In this document: piece by piece, positions 1 through 7,048 of the stretch
Layout: every line of letters starts with the position of its first letter
Numbering within the stretch: the first letter of the stretch is position 1
DNA from: JAXHUH01 sp034211175
GTDB lineage: Bacteria > Actinomycetota > Acidimicrobiia > Acidimicrobiales > CAIXPF01
Length of the DNA stretch: 25,341 nucleotides
Direction of reading: 5' to 3'
Assembly (NCBI GenBank): GCA_034211175.1
Contig: JAXHUH010000036.1
Location: forward strand, 1 to 25,341
Translations under genes and position numbers: made by a program
Notes under the pieces: generated by a model
What the model saw: the letters and a program-made list of their open reading frames with translations, nothing else
What the model was told of the DNA's origin: nothing
Database searches by the model: none

Positions 1-364
1 CGGCGCGGCCGCGATGTCCGCGGCGGCGACGTTCGGCGTCGCCGCCGCCCCGTCGCCGCCGGTCCTCGCGCTGCTCTGGTTCCTCGGGGGCATGCCGGTC
101 GGCGTGCTCCTGCCCGTCCTGCGGGCCCTCCAGCAGCGGCTGACGCCGAACCGCCTGCTCGGCCGGGTGAACACGACCGGCCGGGTCGTGACCCGGGGGA
201 TGATGGTCGTGGGATCGCTCGGGGCAGGCCTGCTCGCCGAGGCGACGTCGACGAGAGTCGCCATCGCGGCGGGCGCCGCCGTCCAGCTCAGCGCGGCCGG
301 GCTGCTGTGGGTCGTCCTGCGCTCCCGCGACCTCGACACGGCCCCACCCGACCCCACCCGCTGA
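1..364 (+). CDS. MFS transporter, C-terminal part (5' end outside window)
   Basis: This is the last ~120 residues of a major facilitator superfamily permease. The frame is open to the left edge, so the ATG at 14 is probably internal. Two hydrophobic stretches are visible (around LALLWFLGGMPVGVLLPVL, and in the last 50 residues). Between them is a polar loop with TPNRLLGRVNTTGRVV, typical of the later helices of MFS drug or siderophore exporters of the MFS_3/EntS type, where a TP..LLGRV motif precedes helix 11. The protein ends with a short Pro/Asp-rich cytoplasmic tail. The substrate cannot be judged. The stop codon lies inside a 23-bp tandem duplication (358-403). Confidence 0.7.
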   Translation, partial: GAAAMSAAATFGVAAAPSPPVLALLWFLGGMPVGVLLPVLRALQQRLTPNRLLGRVNTTGRVVTRGMMVVGSLGAGLLAEATSTRVAIAAGAAVQLSAAGLLWVVLRSRDLDTAPPDPTR

Positions 365-403
365 CCGGCTCCCCGCCCACCCGCTGACCCGCTCCCCGCC
401 CAC
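358..403. repeat. 23-bp tandem duplication spanning a stop codon
   Basis: Bases 358-380 and 381-403 are adjacent copies of a 23-base unit beginning CCGCTGACC and ending CCCCGCCCAC, with one mismatch (G versus C at the tenth base). The stop TGA of the MFS gene (362-364) lies in the first copy, and the second copy carries the equivalent TGA. It looks like a recent slippage duplication at the gene end. Confidence 0.75.
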
Positions 404-411
404 CCACCGGC

Positions 412-479
412 CCGTTCTGGCCTGCGATCGCCCTTGGACCCCGCCGACGTCCACGGCGCAGATCGGTAGGCCAGTTCGG
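412..479. terminator. Long imperfect hairpin downstream of the MFS gene
   Basis: The left arm 412-429 (CCGTTCTGGCCTGCGATC) is largely complementary to 461-479 (GATCGGTAGGCCAGTTCGG). A nested TGGAC/GTCCA stem is at 435-439/449-453. It lies 48 bp after the MFS stop and before the next promoter, so a rho-independent-like terminator without a T tract is the simplest reading. A repeated extragenic palindrome is the alternative. Its outer CCGTTCTGG is also found at 25300-25308, just before the palindrome at the right edge of the window. Confidence 0.45.
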
Positions 480-596
480 GGAGGTCCCGACGGGGGCGGC
501 GGATTCTCGGGAAGCTCCCGGGTCGGTCTCCGGGGCTTGTGAGGGCCGGTCGCTTCGATGGCTGCACCAACCGGACACCACGAAAGGTGCAGCCCC

Positions 597-935
597 ATGA
601 AGTTCGACCTCAAGTACCTCGCCGCCACCGCGGCGGTGGTCGGGGTGCTCGGGCTCGGCGGCGCGACGCTCGCCGGCGCCCAGGAGGACTCGACGGACGA
701 CACGACCGTCACCGAGGACACCGTGACCGACTCGACCGAGTCCACCGACGAGACCACCACCGACGAGACGGACGACTCGACGACCGACGACGGCATGACC
801 GACGAGGACTGCGGTGAGGGCCGCGGCGGCCGCGGCGGGCCCGGTCGGGGCGGCCCGGCCGGCTCCGACGACTCGACCGACGACACGAGCGAGGCATCCG
901 AGACGAGCGAGGCATCCGACACGTCGTCGCTCTGA
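597..935 (+). CDS. Small secreted acidic Ser/Thr/Asp-rich protein
   Basis: 112 residues. The ATG at 597 is chosen because GAAAGG (582-587) precedes it and it opens directly into a signal peptide: MKFDLKYL, a hydrophobic core AATAAVVGVLGLGGATLAG, and a likely cleavage at AGA|QE. The mature part is almost entirely Asp, Ser, Thr and Glu (repeats such as DSTDDTT and TDETTTDET), interrupted by a Gly/Arg block (GRGGRGGPGRGGPAG, about residues 76-90), and ends in a TSEASE/TSEASD repeat. No catalytic domain is visible. Low-complexity acidic exported proteins of this kind may bind cations or sit in the cell envelope, but that is inference. An upstream ATG at 558 would destroy the signal peptide and is not preferred. 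Confidence 0.7.
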   Translation: MKFDLKYLAATAAVVGVLGLGGATLAGAQEDSTDDTTVTEDTVTDSTESTDETTTDETDDSTTDDGMTDEDCGEGRGGRGGPGRGGPAGSDDSTDDTSEASETSEASDTSSL

Positions 936-975
936 ACGCCTGGTGATCGCACGGTCCCGCTGACCGCGCACCCCG

Positions 976-1014
976 CCGGGTGGCGCCCCGAGATCCGCAC
1001 GGAGCGCCACCCGG
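976..1014 (+). terminator. Hairpin terminator after the acidic secreted protein
   Basis: Perfect 11-bp arms CCGGGTGGCGC (976-986) and GCGCCACCCGG (1004-1014) enclose a 17-nt loop that has a small inner TCCG/CGGA stem. It begins 40 nt after the stop at 935. There is no T tract, as is common in GC-rich actinobacteria. Confidence 0.6.
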
Positions 1015-1204
1015 ACCCACCTCCGCGACCCACCTCATCCGTACGCCACTCCCCCGACGCCGACCTGATGTCCATGCTCTGGTCGGCCCGGTTCCTCTGA
1101 GCAGTGGCCCGGCCCGCGGTAGAACGACGAGGGTCGGGCCACGTTGCCGTTCGCCGGTCCCGGACGCGGGCAGACCATCCGAGGCAGCTTCCCAGGGACG
1201 ACGC

Positions 1205-1612
1205 ATGACGCGCACCGGCCTCATCGACCACATCGGCATCGGGGTCCCCGACCTCGCCGCGGCGAAGGAGCTCTACGACGAGCTCATGGCCATCGTCGGG
1301 ATGCGCGAGTGGTTCCCGGGCACGACCGGCGAGTTCAACTACGGGCCCGACGGCGCCGTGGGTGCCCAGCTGTTCTTCTCCCAGGCGCTCGAACCGGCGG
1401 AGTACTCACGGCATCGGCCGGGCCTCCAGCACCTGTCGTTCATGGTCGAGGGCCGTGAGATCGTCGACGAGGCCCACCGGTGGACGGTCGATCGGCGACT
1501 CGAGGTCGTCCACGCGCCGCGGGAGCTCCCCGAGTACGGCGACCACGACGCGGCCTACGTCCTCGACCCCCACCGCATCATGCTCGAGGTCGTCTGCCAC
1601 GACGGCGCCTGA
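1205..1612 (+). CDS. VOC (glyoxalase/bleomycin-resistance fold) family protein
   Basis: 135 residues, a normal length for a single VOC protein of two beta-alpha-beta-beta-beta units. Unit one starts with GLIDHIGIGVPDLAAAKELYDELM (His9 is the usual first metal ligand). Unit two starts near LQHLSFMVEGREIVDEAHRW and ends with AYVLDPHRIMLEVV, where the Glu is the usual last ligand. The family includes glyoxalases, ring-cleaving dioxygenases and resistance proteins that use a divalent metal; the substrate is not predictable here. The ATG at 1205 places the conserved DHIGI strand at the N-terminus. A methyltransferase gene begins 57 bp downstream on the same strand. Confidence 0.8.
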   Translation: MTRTGLIDHIGIGVPDLAAAKELYDELMAIVGMREWFPGTTGEFNYGPDGAVGAQLFFSQALEPAEYSRHRPGLQHLSFMVEGREIVDEAHRWTVDRRLEVVHAPRELPEYGDHDAAYVLDPHRIMLEVVCHDGA

Positions 1613-1669
1613 CGGGCCGCCCTGGACCGGACCCGGCGCCGCGGCTCCGGGACGGCGACACTGTGCGTG

Positions 1670-2437
1670 ATGAGCCAGACGTATGGGGACGTCGACGCCA
1701 GCCCGGATCCCGGCGAGGCGGTGGCGTGGCAGGAGCGGATCGACCGCTGGCCGCAGGTCGTTGCGTACAAGGCCCGGATGCGGGAGCTGGTCGGCGGGGC
1801 CGCTCCGGTGCTCGACCTCGGCTGCGGGCCGGGCGCCGACGCGGCGCTCGTCGGCACCGATCGCTGCATCGGCATCGACCGGTCGCGGGCGATGTGCGCG
1901 ACGGCCGCCGCCCGGGGCGTGGCGGTGACGACGGGCGACGCCCACGCGCTGCCCATCGCCACCGGGTCGCTCGGCGCGGTCAGGGCCGACCGCGTGCTCC
2001 AGCACCTGGCCGACCCGGCGGGCGTGCTCCGCGAGGCGGTCCGGGTCCTGCGACCCGGTGGACGACTCGTCGTCGCCGACCCCGACCAGGAGAGCCTGGT
2101 CATCGAGGTCCCGGGCGTCGATCGGCACCTGGTCGACCGGGTGAAGGCGCTGCGCCGCGACATCGGCTACCGCAACGGTCGCCTTGCGTCGACGCTGCCC
2201 GCCGCGTTCGCCGCGGCCGGCCTCGGCGACGTCACGATCGACGCCTTCCCGCTGTGCCTCACCGACCCCGACGATGCGTTCGGTCTGCCGGACTGGCCCC
2301 GGCTCTGGCAGCACCACCACCCGTTCACCGGTGACGAGCTCGACGCCTGGGACCGGGGCATGGACCGGGCCCGCAGCAACGGCGGGTTCGTGTACGCCCT
2401 CCTCTACTTCGTCGTGTCGGGGTCGAAGCTGCGCTGA
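1670..2437 (+). CDS. Class I SAM-dependent methyltransferase
   Basis: 255 residues (a GTG at 1667 directly before the ATG would add one). The Rossmann-type SAM-binding motif I is VLDLGCGPGADAALVG, followed by the acidic loop CIGIDRSRAMC, motif GDAHALPIATGSLGAVRADRVLQHL (Methyltransf_11 type) and the post-motif strand VLRPGGRLVVADPD. It transfers a methyl group from S-adenosylmethionine to an unknown small molecule. UbiE/BioC-like sequences share this layout, but there are no ubiquinone or biotin genes nearby. The last 34 bp overlap the end of the convergent EamA gene. Confidence 0.82.
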   Translation: MSQTYGDVDASPDPGEAVAWQERIDRWPQVVAYKARMRELVGGAAPVLDLGCGPGADAALVGTDRCIGIDRSRAMCATAAARGVAVTTGDAHALPIATGSLGAVRADRVLQHLADPAGVLREAVRVLRPGGRLVVADPDQESLVIEVPGVDRHLVDRVKALRRDIGYRNGRLASTLPAAFAAAGLGDVTIDAFPLCLTDPDDAFGLPDWPRLWQHHHPFTGDELDAWDRGMDRARSNGGFVYALLYFVVSGSKLR

Positions 2438-3363
2438 GGGCCCGATCGGCCGGGAGCGGGCGCCACCGGGCGCCGGCTGCCGGCGAGCTGCACGACCGCG
2501 ACACCGGCGGAGACGCACACGATGCCGGCGACCTGGAGCGGGCCGAGCGCCTCGTCGAGGAACACCCAGGCGAGCACGGCGATCTGGATCAACATCGTGT
2601 TGTTCACCGCCGCCGACTGCACCGCCGTGAGGTGGCGCAGGCTCCGGTTCCACAACGTGTTGGCCACCGCGGTGTTGACCACGGCGAGCCAGCCGACGAT
2701 GGCCCACGCCCGCACCGACAGCGACGGCACACCCTCGACGGCGAGACCGACACCGAGGAGGATCACCGCGCCGACGGTCATGCTGAGCGCGGTGATCACG
2801 CTGGAGGGCAGCGTGTCGTCACGGTTGACCCGGCGGCCGAGCAGCGAGCCCGCGGCGTTGCCGGCCAGGCCGCAGAGTGCGGCGATCATGCCGATCGTCG
2901 TGGCGGCGAGCGCATCACCGAAGTAGGCGACGGCACCGACCGCCACCGCGATCGCCCCTCCGACCTGGCGGGCCGTCGGCGGCTCGGCGAGAGCGATGCC
3001 CGACCCCGCGGCGACGATCAGGGGTGTGAACGACAGGAGCAGGCTGGTGGTCGCCGCCGGCTGGTGGTCGATGGCGACGAACTGGGCGCCCTGGGTGACG
3101 GCGTAGAAGATGACGCCGAGCAGCACGAGCCGCCGGGCGGTCGAGCGATCGATGCGGCGGATCGCGGCCCGCCGGGCGGGTCCGGCACCGACGGCGCCGA
3201 GGAGCACCAGCGCCGCGGTCACGTAGCGGAGGCCGGCGAAGGTGACCGGTTCGAGGCCCTCGTCGTCGAGCCCGAAGCGGATGAGGAGCCACGACGAGCT
3301 CCACAGGACGGTGACCAGCAGGGCCTGGGCCAGGGCGACCCGGGTGGATCGGTGGTCGGGCAT
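2404..3363 (-). CDS. EamA/DMT-family transporter
   Basis: 319 residues, the usual length for a ten-helix drug/metabolite transporter made of two EamA repeats. Repeat one starts at LAQALLVTVLWSSSWLLIRFGLD and has FAGLRYVTAALVLLG. Repeat two starts about AATTIGMIAALCGLAGNAAGSLLGRRVNR and ends with AVNNTMLIQIAVLAWVFLDEALGPLQVAGIVCVSAGV, the classic last-two-helix signature. Such proteins export amino acids, nucleosides or drugs; the substrate here is unknown. GGAGG at 3372-3376 (minus strand) lies 8 nt before the ATG. The leader contains a riboswitch-like element and a hairpin that can hide this ribosome site. The C-terminal tail overlaps the convergent methyltransferase gene. Confidence 0.88.
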   Translation of the reverse strand: MPDHRSTRVALAQALLVTVLWSSSWLLIRFGLDDEGLEPVTFAGLRYVTAALVLLGAVGAGPARRAAIRRIDRSTARRLVLLGVIFYAVTQGAQFVAIDHQPAATTSLLLSFTPLIVAAGSGIALAEPPTARQVGGAIAVAVGAVAYFGDALAATTIGMIAALCGLAGNAAGSLLGRRVNRDDTLPSSVITALSMTVGAVILLGVGLAVEGVPSLSVRAWAIVGWLAVVNTAVANTLWNRSLRHLTAVQSAAVNNTMLIQIAVLAWVFLDEALGPLQVAGIVCVSAGVAVVQLAGSRRPVAPAPGRSGPQRSFDPDTTK

Positions 3364-3364
3364 T

Positions 3365-3377
3365 CGGAGTGCCTCCG
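3365..3377 (-). promoter_or_regulatory. Hairpin covering the ribosome-binding site of the EamA gene
   Basis: On the minus strand CGGAG (3377-3373) and CTCCG (3369-3365) form a 5-bp stem with a GCA loop, and the stem contains most of the GGAGG ribosome site. This is a plausible translational on/off element downstream of the riboswitch-like leader. Confidence 0.4.
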
Positions 3378-3440
3378 GTTCATCGGCGCGTCGAAGCAGC
3401 GCCGACGTCTCCCCTCGAGGCTTCTCTCCGATGAGGTGCG

Positions 3441-3514
3441 AGCCCGGTCTTGTGGGCCTTCTGTGGCGCTCGGTCGCGGACCCGGTCGATGAACCGGCGG
3501 AACCCTAGCCACCC
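3441..3514 (-). promoter_or_regulatory. ykkC / guanidine-I-like riboswitch candidate in EamA leader
   Basis: Read on the minus strand, 3508-3498 is CTAGGGTTCCG, identical to the conserved 5' core of the ykkC riboswitch class as I know it. It is followed by a small hairpin CCGGT/ACCGG (3497-3482, loop of 6) and then CCGAG next to CGCCAC (3468-3463). That can pair with GTGGC just before the core to form the closing stem expected of this class. Further on, GGCCCACAAGACCGGG (about 3457-3442) resembles the 3' half (GGG..ACAAAAGCCCGGG), but imperfectly, and the conserved CTGGTCC joining segment is altered. Position and strand fit an EamA leader, and ykkC-class switches are known for small exporters. 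A degenerate member or a chance match are alternatives. Confidence 0.4.
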
Positions 3515-3576
3515 TTCGGTCGGTCACCGCCAGAGTAGCCCTGATGTTTCATGGGCGCCCCTCGCAGCTCTCCTAG

Positions 3577-3813
3577 GCGGTCGTCGTCGATCACCGCCAT
3601 CGGCGGCGGGGCGTCGCCACCGCGGTCCTCGAGCGGGCGATCGCCGACCTGCGCGCCGCGGGCTGCAACAAGGTGCAGCTCCTGTCCCACAAGCGCCACG
3701 CCGCCGACGGTGGCCACGCGCTGTACGAGAAGCTCGGGTTCGAACCCGAGGCCGAGGGCTTCCGCCGCTACCTCGCCACGACGCCGGACGCCGTGGCCGC
3801 GGCCCGGCGGTGA
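3577..3813 (+). pseudogene. 5'-truncated GNAT acetyltransferase remnant
   Basis: The frame ending at TGA 3811-3813 reads like the C-terminal half of a GNAT N-acetyltransferase. Motif A is RRRGVATAVLERAIADLRAAGC (acetyl-CoA pyrophosphate loop R/Q-x-x-G-x-A), then a strand NKVQLLSHKRH, then HALYEKLGFEPEAEGFRRYL, the standard ending with the Y-x-K-x-G-F motif. An in-frame TAG sits at 3574-3576, and there is no ATG, GTG or TTG before motif A. I see no GNAT N-terminal half (about 70 residues) in any frame upstream, where the EamA leader lies instead. It is therefore most likely a deletion remnant, or a sequencing or assembly artefact. Confidence 0.6.
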
Positions 3814-3819
3814 GTGGGA

Positions 3820-4110
3820 TCAGCCGGTGTCGCCGGACCAGGTGACGTTCACCCGGGCGGCGGCCTCGGCCGACGTCAGTACCGGGTGGACCTCGATCTC
3901 ACCGAGGCCGCGCCACCGCTGCGCCCACACGTCGAACAACGTCGGGTCGTCGGTCTCCATCAGCTGGAAGCAATGGTCGAGGTTGGCGTCGTCGACCACC
4001 CAGCTGTCGAGGTAGCGGAGCCCGCCGGGCAGCATCCGCCCGTGGGTGGCCGCCCGCTCGTACACCGGCCCCGGCCCCTGCGTGTACCGCTCGATCACCA
4101 TGTACAGCAT
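3820..4110 (-). CDS. DUF3303-family protein
   Basis: 96 residues. Starts MLYMVIERYTQG and contains RMLPGGLRYLDSWV, CFQLMETDDPTLFDVWAQRW and the ending EVHPVLTSAEAAA, matching the small DUF3303 family (MLYMV.E.., LPDGL.Y..SW, C.Q.MET.D, P.. TS.EA) as I remember it. This is a ferredoxin-like, dimeric alpha/beta-barrel type fold with no established function. It converges with the GNAT remnant, leaving only 6 bp between the two stops. There is no strong ribosome site before the ATG, which suggests a weak or leaderless start. Confidence 0.72.
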   Translation of the reverse strand: MLYMVIERYTQGPGPVYERAATHGRMLPGGLRYLDSWVVDDANLDHCFQLMETDDPTLFDVWAQRWRGLGEIEVHPVLTSAEAAARVNVTWSGDTG

Positions 4111-4165
4111 CCCCGTCGTGTAGCCGCCGGGCGCCGTCCGGGCAACCGGGTTCCGGCCGGGCGAC

Positions 4166-4186
4166 CCCGATGCCGGCGGGATCGGG
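4166..4186 (-). terminator. Possible terminator of the symporter operon
   Basis: CCCGAT (4166-4171) and ATCGGG (4181-4186) form a 6-bp stem with a 9-nt loop, 11 bp downstream of the stop at 4198 on the minus strand. It is short, with no T tract. Confidence 0.35.
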
Positions 4187-4197
4187 AGATCGTCGCC

Positions 4198-4719
4198 TCA
4201 GGCGCCCAGGATCGGGGCGAGCACCGTCCGGACCCGGTCCCCCGCGGTCCGACCCCGCTCGGTCGCCACCTCGGCCGCGATCCCGGCGGCGTCACGGACG
4301 ACCTCGTCGCGTGGTCGACCGACGAGGTGCGCGATCTCGCCTGCGCCCTCGACGACCCCGATGGCGGCCGAGATCAGGTCGACGCCGGATTGCGATGCGT
4401 CGACCATCGCATCGCGCACGACACCGAGCACGAGCTCACCGTCCACATCCGACGACGCGCGAACCCTGGAGATGACGGTGCCTTTGGCGGCGTTGTGGAC
4501 CGACGTCGCCGCCTCGGCGGCAAGCGGCCCGGGATCGGGCAGCGCCAACGCCCGCTGGCGGCCCCGAGCGGTCACCGCGACCGCCGCACCCGCGGCGGCG
4601 GCCGCGGCGATGGCCGCCAGGACCACTCGACGCGGGCCGCCGAGCAACGACGCGACGGACTGGCGCAGGTCCAACAACATCGACGGACGACGGCGGCGAA
4701 GGATCCCGATGCGCGACAT
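4198..4719 (-). CDS. Small single-helix membrane protein of unknown function
   Basis: 173 residues using the ATG at 4719, only 4 bp after the stop of the symporter gene, so the two are almost certainly co-transcribed. The N-terminus is basic (MSRIGILRRRRPSM) and then has one very hydrophobic helix (RRVVLAAIAAAAAAGAAVAV, about residues 32-50). The rest is soluble, Ala/Val/Arg-rich and predicted alpha-helical (for example GELVLGVVRDAMVDASQSGVDLISAAIGVVEGAGEIAHLVG). I do not recognise the family. An upstream ATG at 4755 would overlap the symporter gene by 32 bp. The pairing suggests an accessory role to the symporter, but that is only context. Confidence 0.65.
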   Translation of the reverse strand: MSRIGILRRRRPSMLLDLRQSVASLLGGPRRVVLAAIAAAAAAGAAVAVTARGRQRALALPDPGPLAAEAATSVHNAAKGTVISRVRASSDVDGELVLGVVRDAMVDASQSGVDLISAAIGVVEGAGEIAHLVGRPRDEVVRDAAGIAAEVATERGRTAGDRVRTVLAPILGA

Positions 4720-4723
4720 CGGC

Positions 4724-6097
4724 TCAGGCCACCGTGCCGACGACGAACAGCGCAAGCGCGACGAGCGGGACGATCGCCGCCCAGGAGATGACGGTCGTCG
4801 CCCCCAGGGTCACCCGACCGATGCGGACGGGGTCGACGCCGAACGACGCGGCCACCGCACGTCTCGGCAGACGGCGGGCGAGGACCAGGGCACCGGCGAG
4901 GCCGAGGACGACGATCACACCGGAACCGGCGAGCTGGTCGACGCGGTCGAGCACGGGTCGGTCGGCCAGGCTCCATGCCGCGTCGGTGAAGCTGAGCGCG
5001 GACGGCACGCCGAGCACCACGATCACACCGACGGTCCAACGGGCGGCCGCCGAGCGGCCGAGGTCCCACTCGTCGCGGAGGCTCGAGAGCACGACAACCG
5101 AGCCGCTGAGACAGGACGTGAACCCGGCGAGGAACAGCAGTCCGAAGAACACGACGGCCAGGACTCCGCCCGCCGGGAGCTCGGCGAACGCACGGGGGAA
5201 CGCGGTGAACGAGAGCTCCGTGCCCGTGGACGGCGGGATGTCGAAGGTGAACGCGACGGCGAACACCATGAGCCCCGAGATGATCGAGACGAGCCCGTTC
5301 GCCGACGCGATCACCATGGTCGAACGCAGCAGGTTCGTGCCCGCGGGGACGAAGCTGCCGTAGGCGATCAGGATCCCCTGACCGACGCCGACGGAGTAGA
5401 ACGCCTGGCCGGCAGCGGCACGCCAGACGGTCGGGTCGGTGAGCGCCTCGCCACTCACGCCGGCGTAGAAGGAACGGGCCTCGGCGGCGCCATCGAGTGT
5501 CTGGCCCTGGACCGCGAGGCCGACCACCATGATGACGAGCACCGGGACGAGGTAGGTGCTCGCCCGCTCGATGGCGGCGACCTCGCGCCCGAGCACGACG
5601 TAGACGGCGCCGCCGACGAGCAGGAACAGCCAGAGCGTCGTGTAGCCCTCGGTGAACTCGGTGAACGGTCGGAGCCGGGCCAGGATCGCGTCCATGGCGT
5701 AGCCGAGCGTCCATCCGGTGATGACGAAGTAGTAGCTGAGGATGACGACGGTCATCGCGACGGTCGCCCAACCGACGACCGCGCCGACCCGACCGGCGGC
5801 GCGCCGGAACAAGCCGACCGGGGAACGACGGGCCAGGCCGCCGCACGCGCTCTCGAGCGCAGCGAGCGGCACCGCCACCGCGAGGACGCACACCACGTAG
5901 GCCGCGAGGAACGCGCCCCCGCCGTGGCGACCGACCATCGCCGGGAAGCGCCAGAGGTTCCCGAGCCCGACGATCCCCGCGATGGTGGCCAGCACGTAGG
6001 TCCGCTCGGATCGCCATACCGGACGAGGTCGCCGCGCCGCGTCCCGGATCGCCGAGAGCAGCAGCTGATCGGTGGTTGCTGGGTCCTTCGAGGGCAT
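4724..6097 (-). CDS. Sodium-dependent transporter, SNF/NSS (LeuT) family
   Basis: 457 residues, near the usual bacterial NSS length (440-510). These Na+ symporters take up amino acids or similar compounds through the inner membrane. Evidence: TM1 with GIVGLGNLWRFPAMVGRHGGGAF (residues 41-63; the unwound GLGN..RFP segment binds substrate and Na+), TM3-4 with SYYFVITGWTLGYAM, TM6 with AFYSVGVGQGILIAYGSFV, and TM8 with FTSCLSGSVVVLSSL. The N-terminus is cytoplasmic and hydrophilic, containing RSERTY before TM1. No clear Shine-Dalgarno sequence precedes the ATG. It is the first gene of an operon with the small membrane protein downstream. A 221-bp gap upstream (6098-6318) must hold its promoter; I see no gene in it. 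Confidence 0.92.
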   Translation of the reverse strand: MPSKDPATTDQLLLSAIRDAARRPRPVWRSERTYVLATIAGIVGLGNLWRFPAMVGRHGGGAFLAAYVVCVLAVAVPLAALESACGGLARRSPVGLFRRAAGRVGAVVGWATVAMTVVILSYYFVITGWTLGYAMDAILARLRPFTEFTEGYTTLWLFLLVGGAVYVVLGREVAAIERASTYLVPVLVIMVVGLAVQGQTLDGAAEARSFYAGVSGEALTDPTVWRAAAGQAFYSVGVGQGILIAYGSFVPAGTNLLRSTMVIASANGLVSIISGLMVFAVAFTFDIPPSTGTELSFTAFPRAFAELPAGGVLAVVFFGLLFLAGFTSCLSGSVVVLSSLRDEWDLGRSAAARWTVGVIVVLGVPSALSFTDAAWSLADRPVLDRVDQLAGSGVIVVLGLAGALVLARRLPRRAVAASFGVDPVRIGRVTLGATTVISWAAIVPLVALALFVVGTVA

Positions 6098-6318
6098 CGG
6101 CGGCCGCGAGCGTAGGCGCCACCCGGATCGTTCCGCCTCCCCGTCTCATCGACACGACCGCGCACGTCTCGGTCCGTTCCACCTCCGAGTTCGTCGCGCG
6201 CCTCGGGCCGCCGGTGTGGCGGGCCCACGTGCGCACCCGCCTGCGCGAACCGCACCGAGGCTGCGGACTGCCCGATCCGTCACGACCTGGTGCACGCGCC
6301 CGCCGAAGAGCGGACCGG

Positions 6319-7020
6319 TCAGCGGCGGCGGCAGGTGTAGGCGCCGTAGGCGGCGCGGACGTACGCGACATCGATGATCTCGAAGCCGGCGCGGTCGAGC
6401 ATCGGCTCGAACAACCAGCGGTAGGTGCTGAACTCGGCACGGACGTGCTCGGCGAGGTCAGCACCGGTGTAGCCGACCGCAGGGTCGTCGACCGCGCCCG
6501 ACATCCAGGCCTCGATGCGCTCGTGGGCCTCATCGGCGTCGAAGTCGAAGACGAGGTCGTGGAGGCGGAGGATGCCACCGGGCCGGACGATCCCGGCGAT
6601 CCGGTCGAGTGCGATGACCTTCCACAGGTCGGGCAGCTGGTGGAGGGCGTTGCGGGTGAAGACGGCATCGGCGGGCGACCCGTCGTGCTCGTAGGACAGG
6701 AAGCCGGCGTGGGCCACGGTCACGTTGTCGAGCCGCCGCTCGGCCACCCGGCGGTGCAGCACCTCGACCATCGCCGGCGAGACGTCGACGGCGACGACCG
6801 CACCGGCGAGGGCCGCGATCGCCTCGGTGAACACGCCGGTGCCGGCGCCGAGGTCGACGACGGTCGAGTCGGCGCCGATCCCGAGGCCGGCGAGGACGCC
6901 CACGTCATCGGACGGGTCGTAGCCGGCTTTTTGCTCGTAGCCGGCCACGTAGCTGGGATCGAGGTGCTCGGCCCCGGCGTGTGCCGCCTCGTCGAGCCAC
7001 CAGGACGGGGTCGCGCTCAT
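6319..7020 (-). CDS. Class I SAM-dependent methyltransferase
   Basis: 233 residues. SAM motif I is STVVDLGAGTGVFTEAIAALAG, then the acidic-loop strand VVAVDVSPAMVEVLHRRV, then NVTVAHAGFLSYEHDGSPADAVFTRNALHQLPD and IVRPGGILRLHDLVFDFD. The C-terminal third (WMSGAVDDPAVGYTGADLAEHVRAEFSTYRWLFEPML) forms a lid-like region with two Trp/Tyr-rich stretches. It lies 28 bp downstream of the carbonic anhydrase on the same strand and is probably in that operon. The methyl acceptor is unknown. ATG 7020 starts just before the helix DEAAHAG; nothing in the sequence favours a later start. Confidence 0.82.
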   Translation of the reverse strand: MSATPSWWLDEAAHAGAEHLDPSYVAGYEQKAGYDPSDDVGVLAGLGIGADSTVVDLGAGTGVFTEAIAALAGAVVAVDVSPAMVEVLHRRVAERRLDNVTVAHAGFLSYEHDGSPADAVFTRNALHQLPDLWKVIALDRIAGIVRPGGILRLHDLVFDFDADEAHERIEAWMSGAVDDPAVGYTGADLAEHVRAEFSTYRWLFEPMLDRAGFEIIDVAYVRAAYGAYTCRRR

Positions 7021-7048
7021 CGGCCGTGCGCCCGGACCGCGTCGCTCG

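Noticed and set aside
1104..1142. GTGGCCCG / CGGGCCAC inverted repeat before the first VOC gene, considered as an attenuator
   Set aside because: The stem is only 8 bp with a 23-nt loop and no leader peptide or alternative structure; such repeats are frequent at this GC content.
4361..6115. A 584-codon plus-strand open frame opposite the SNF symporter
   Set aside because: Low-complexity, highly charged shadow of a gene with clear transporter motifs.
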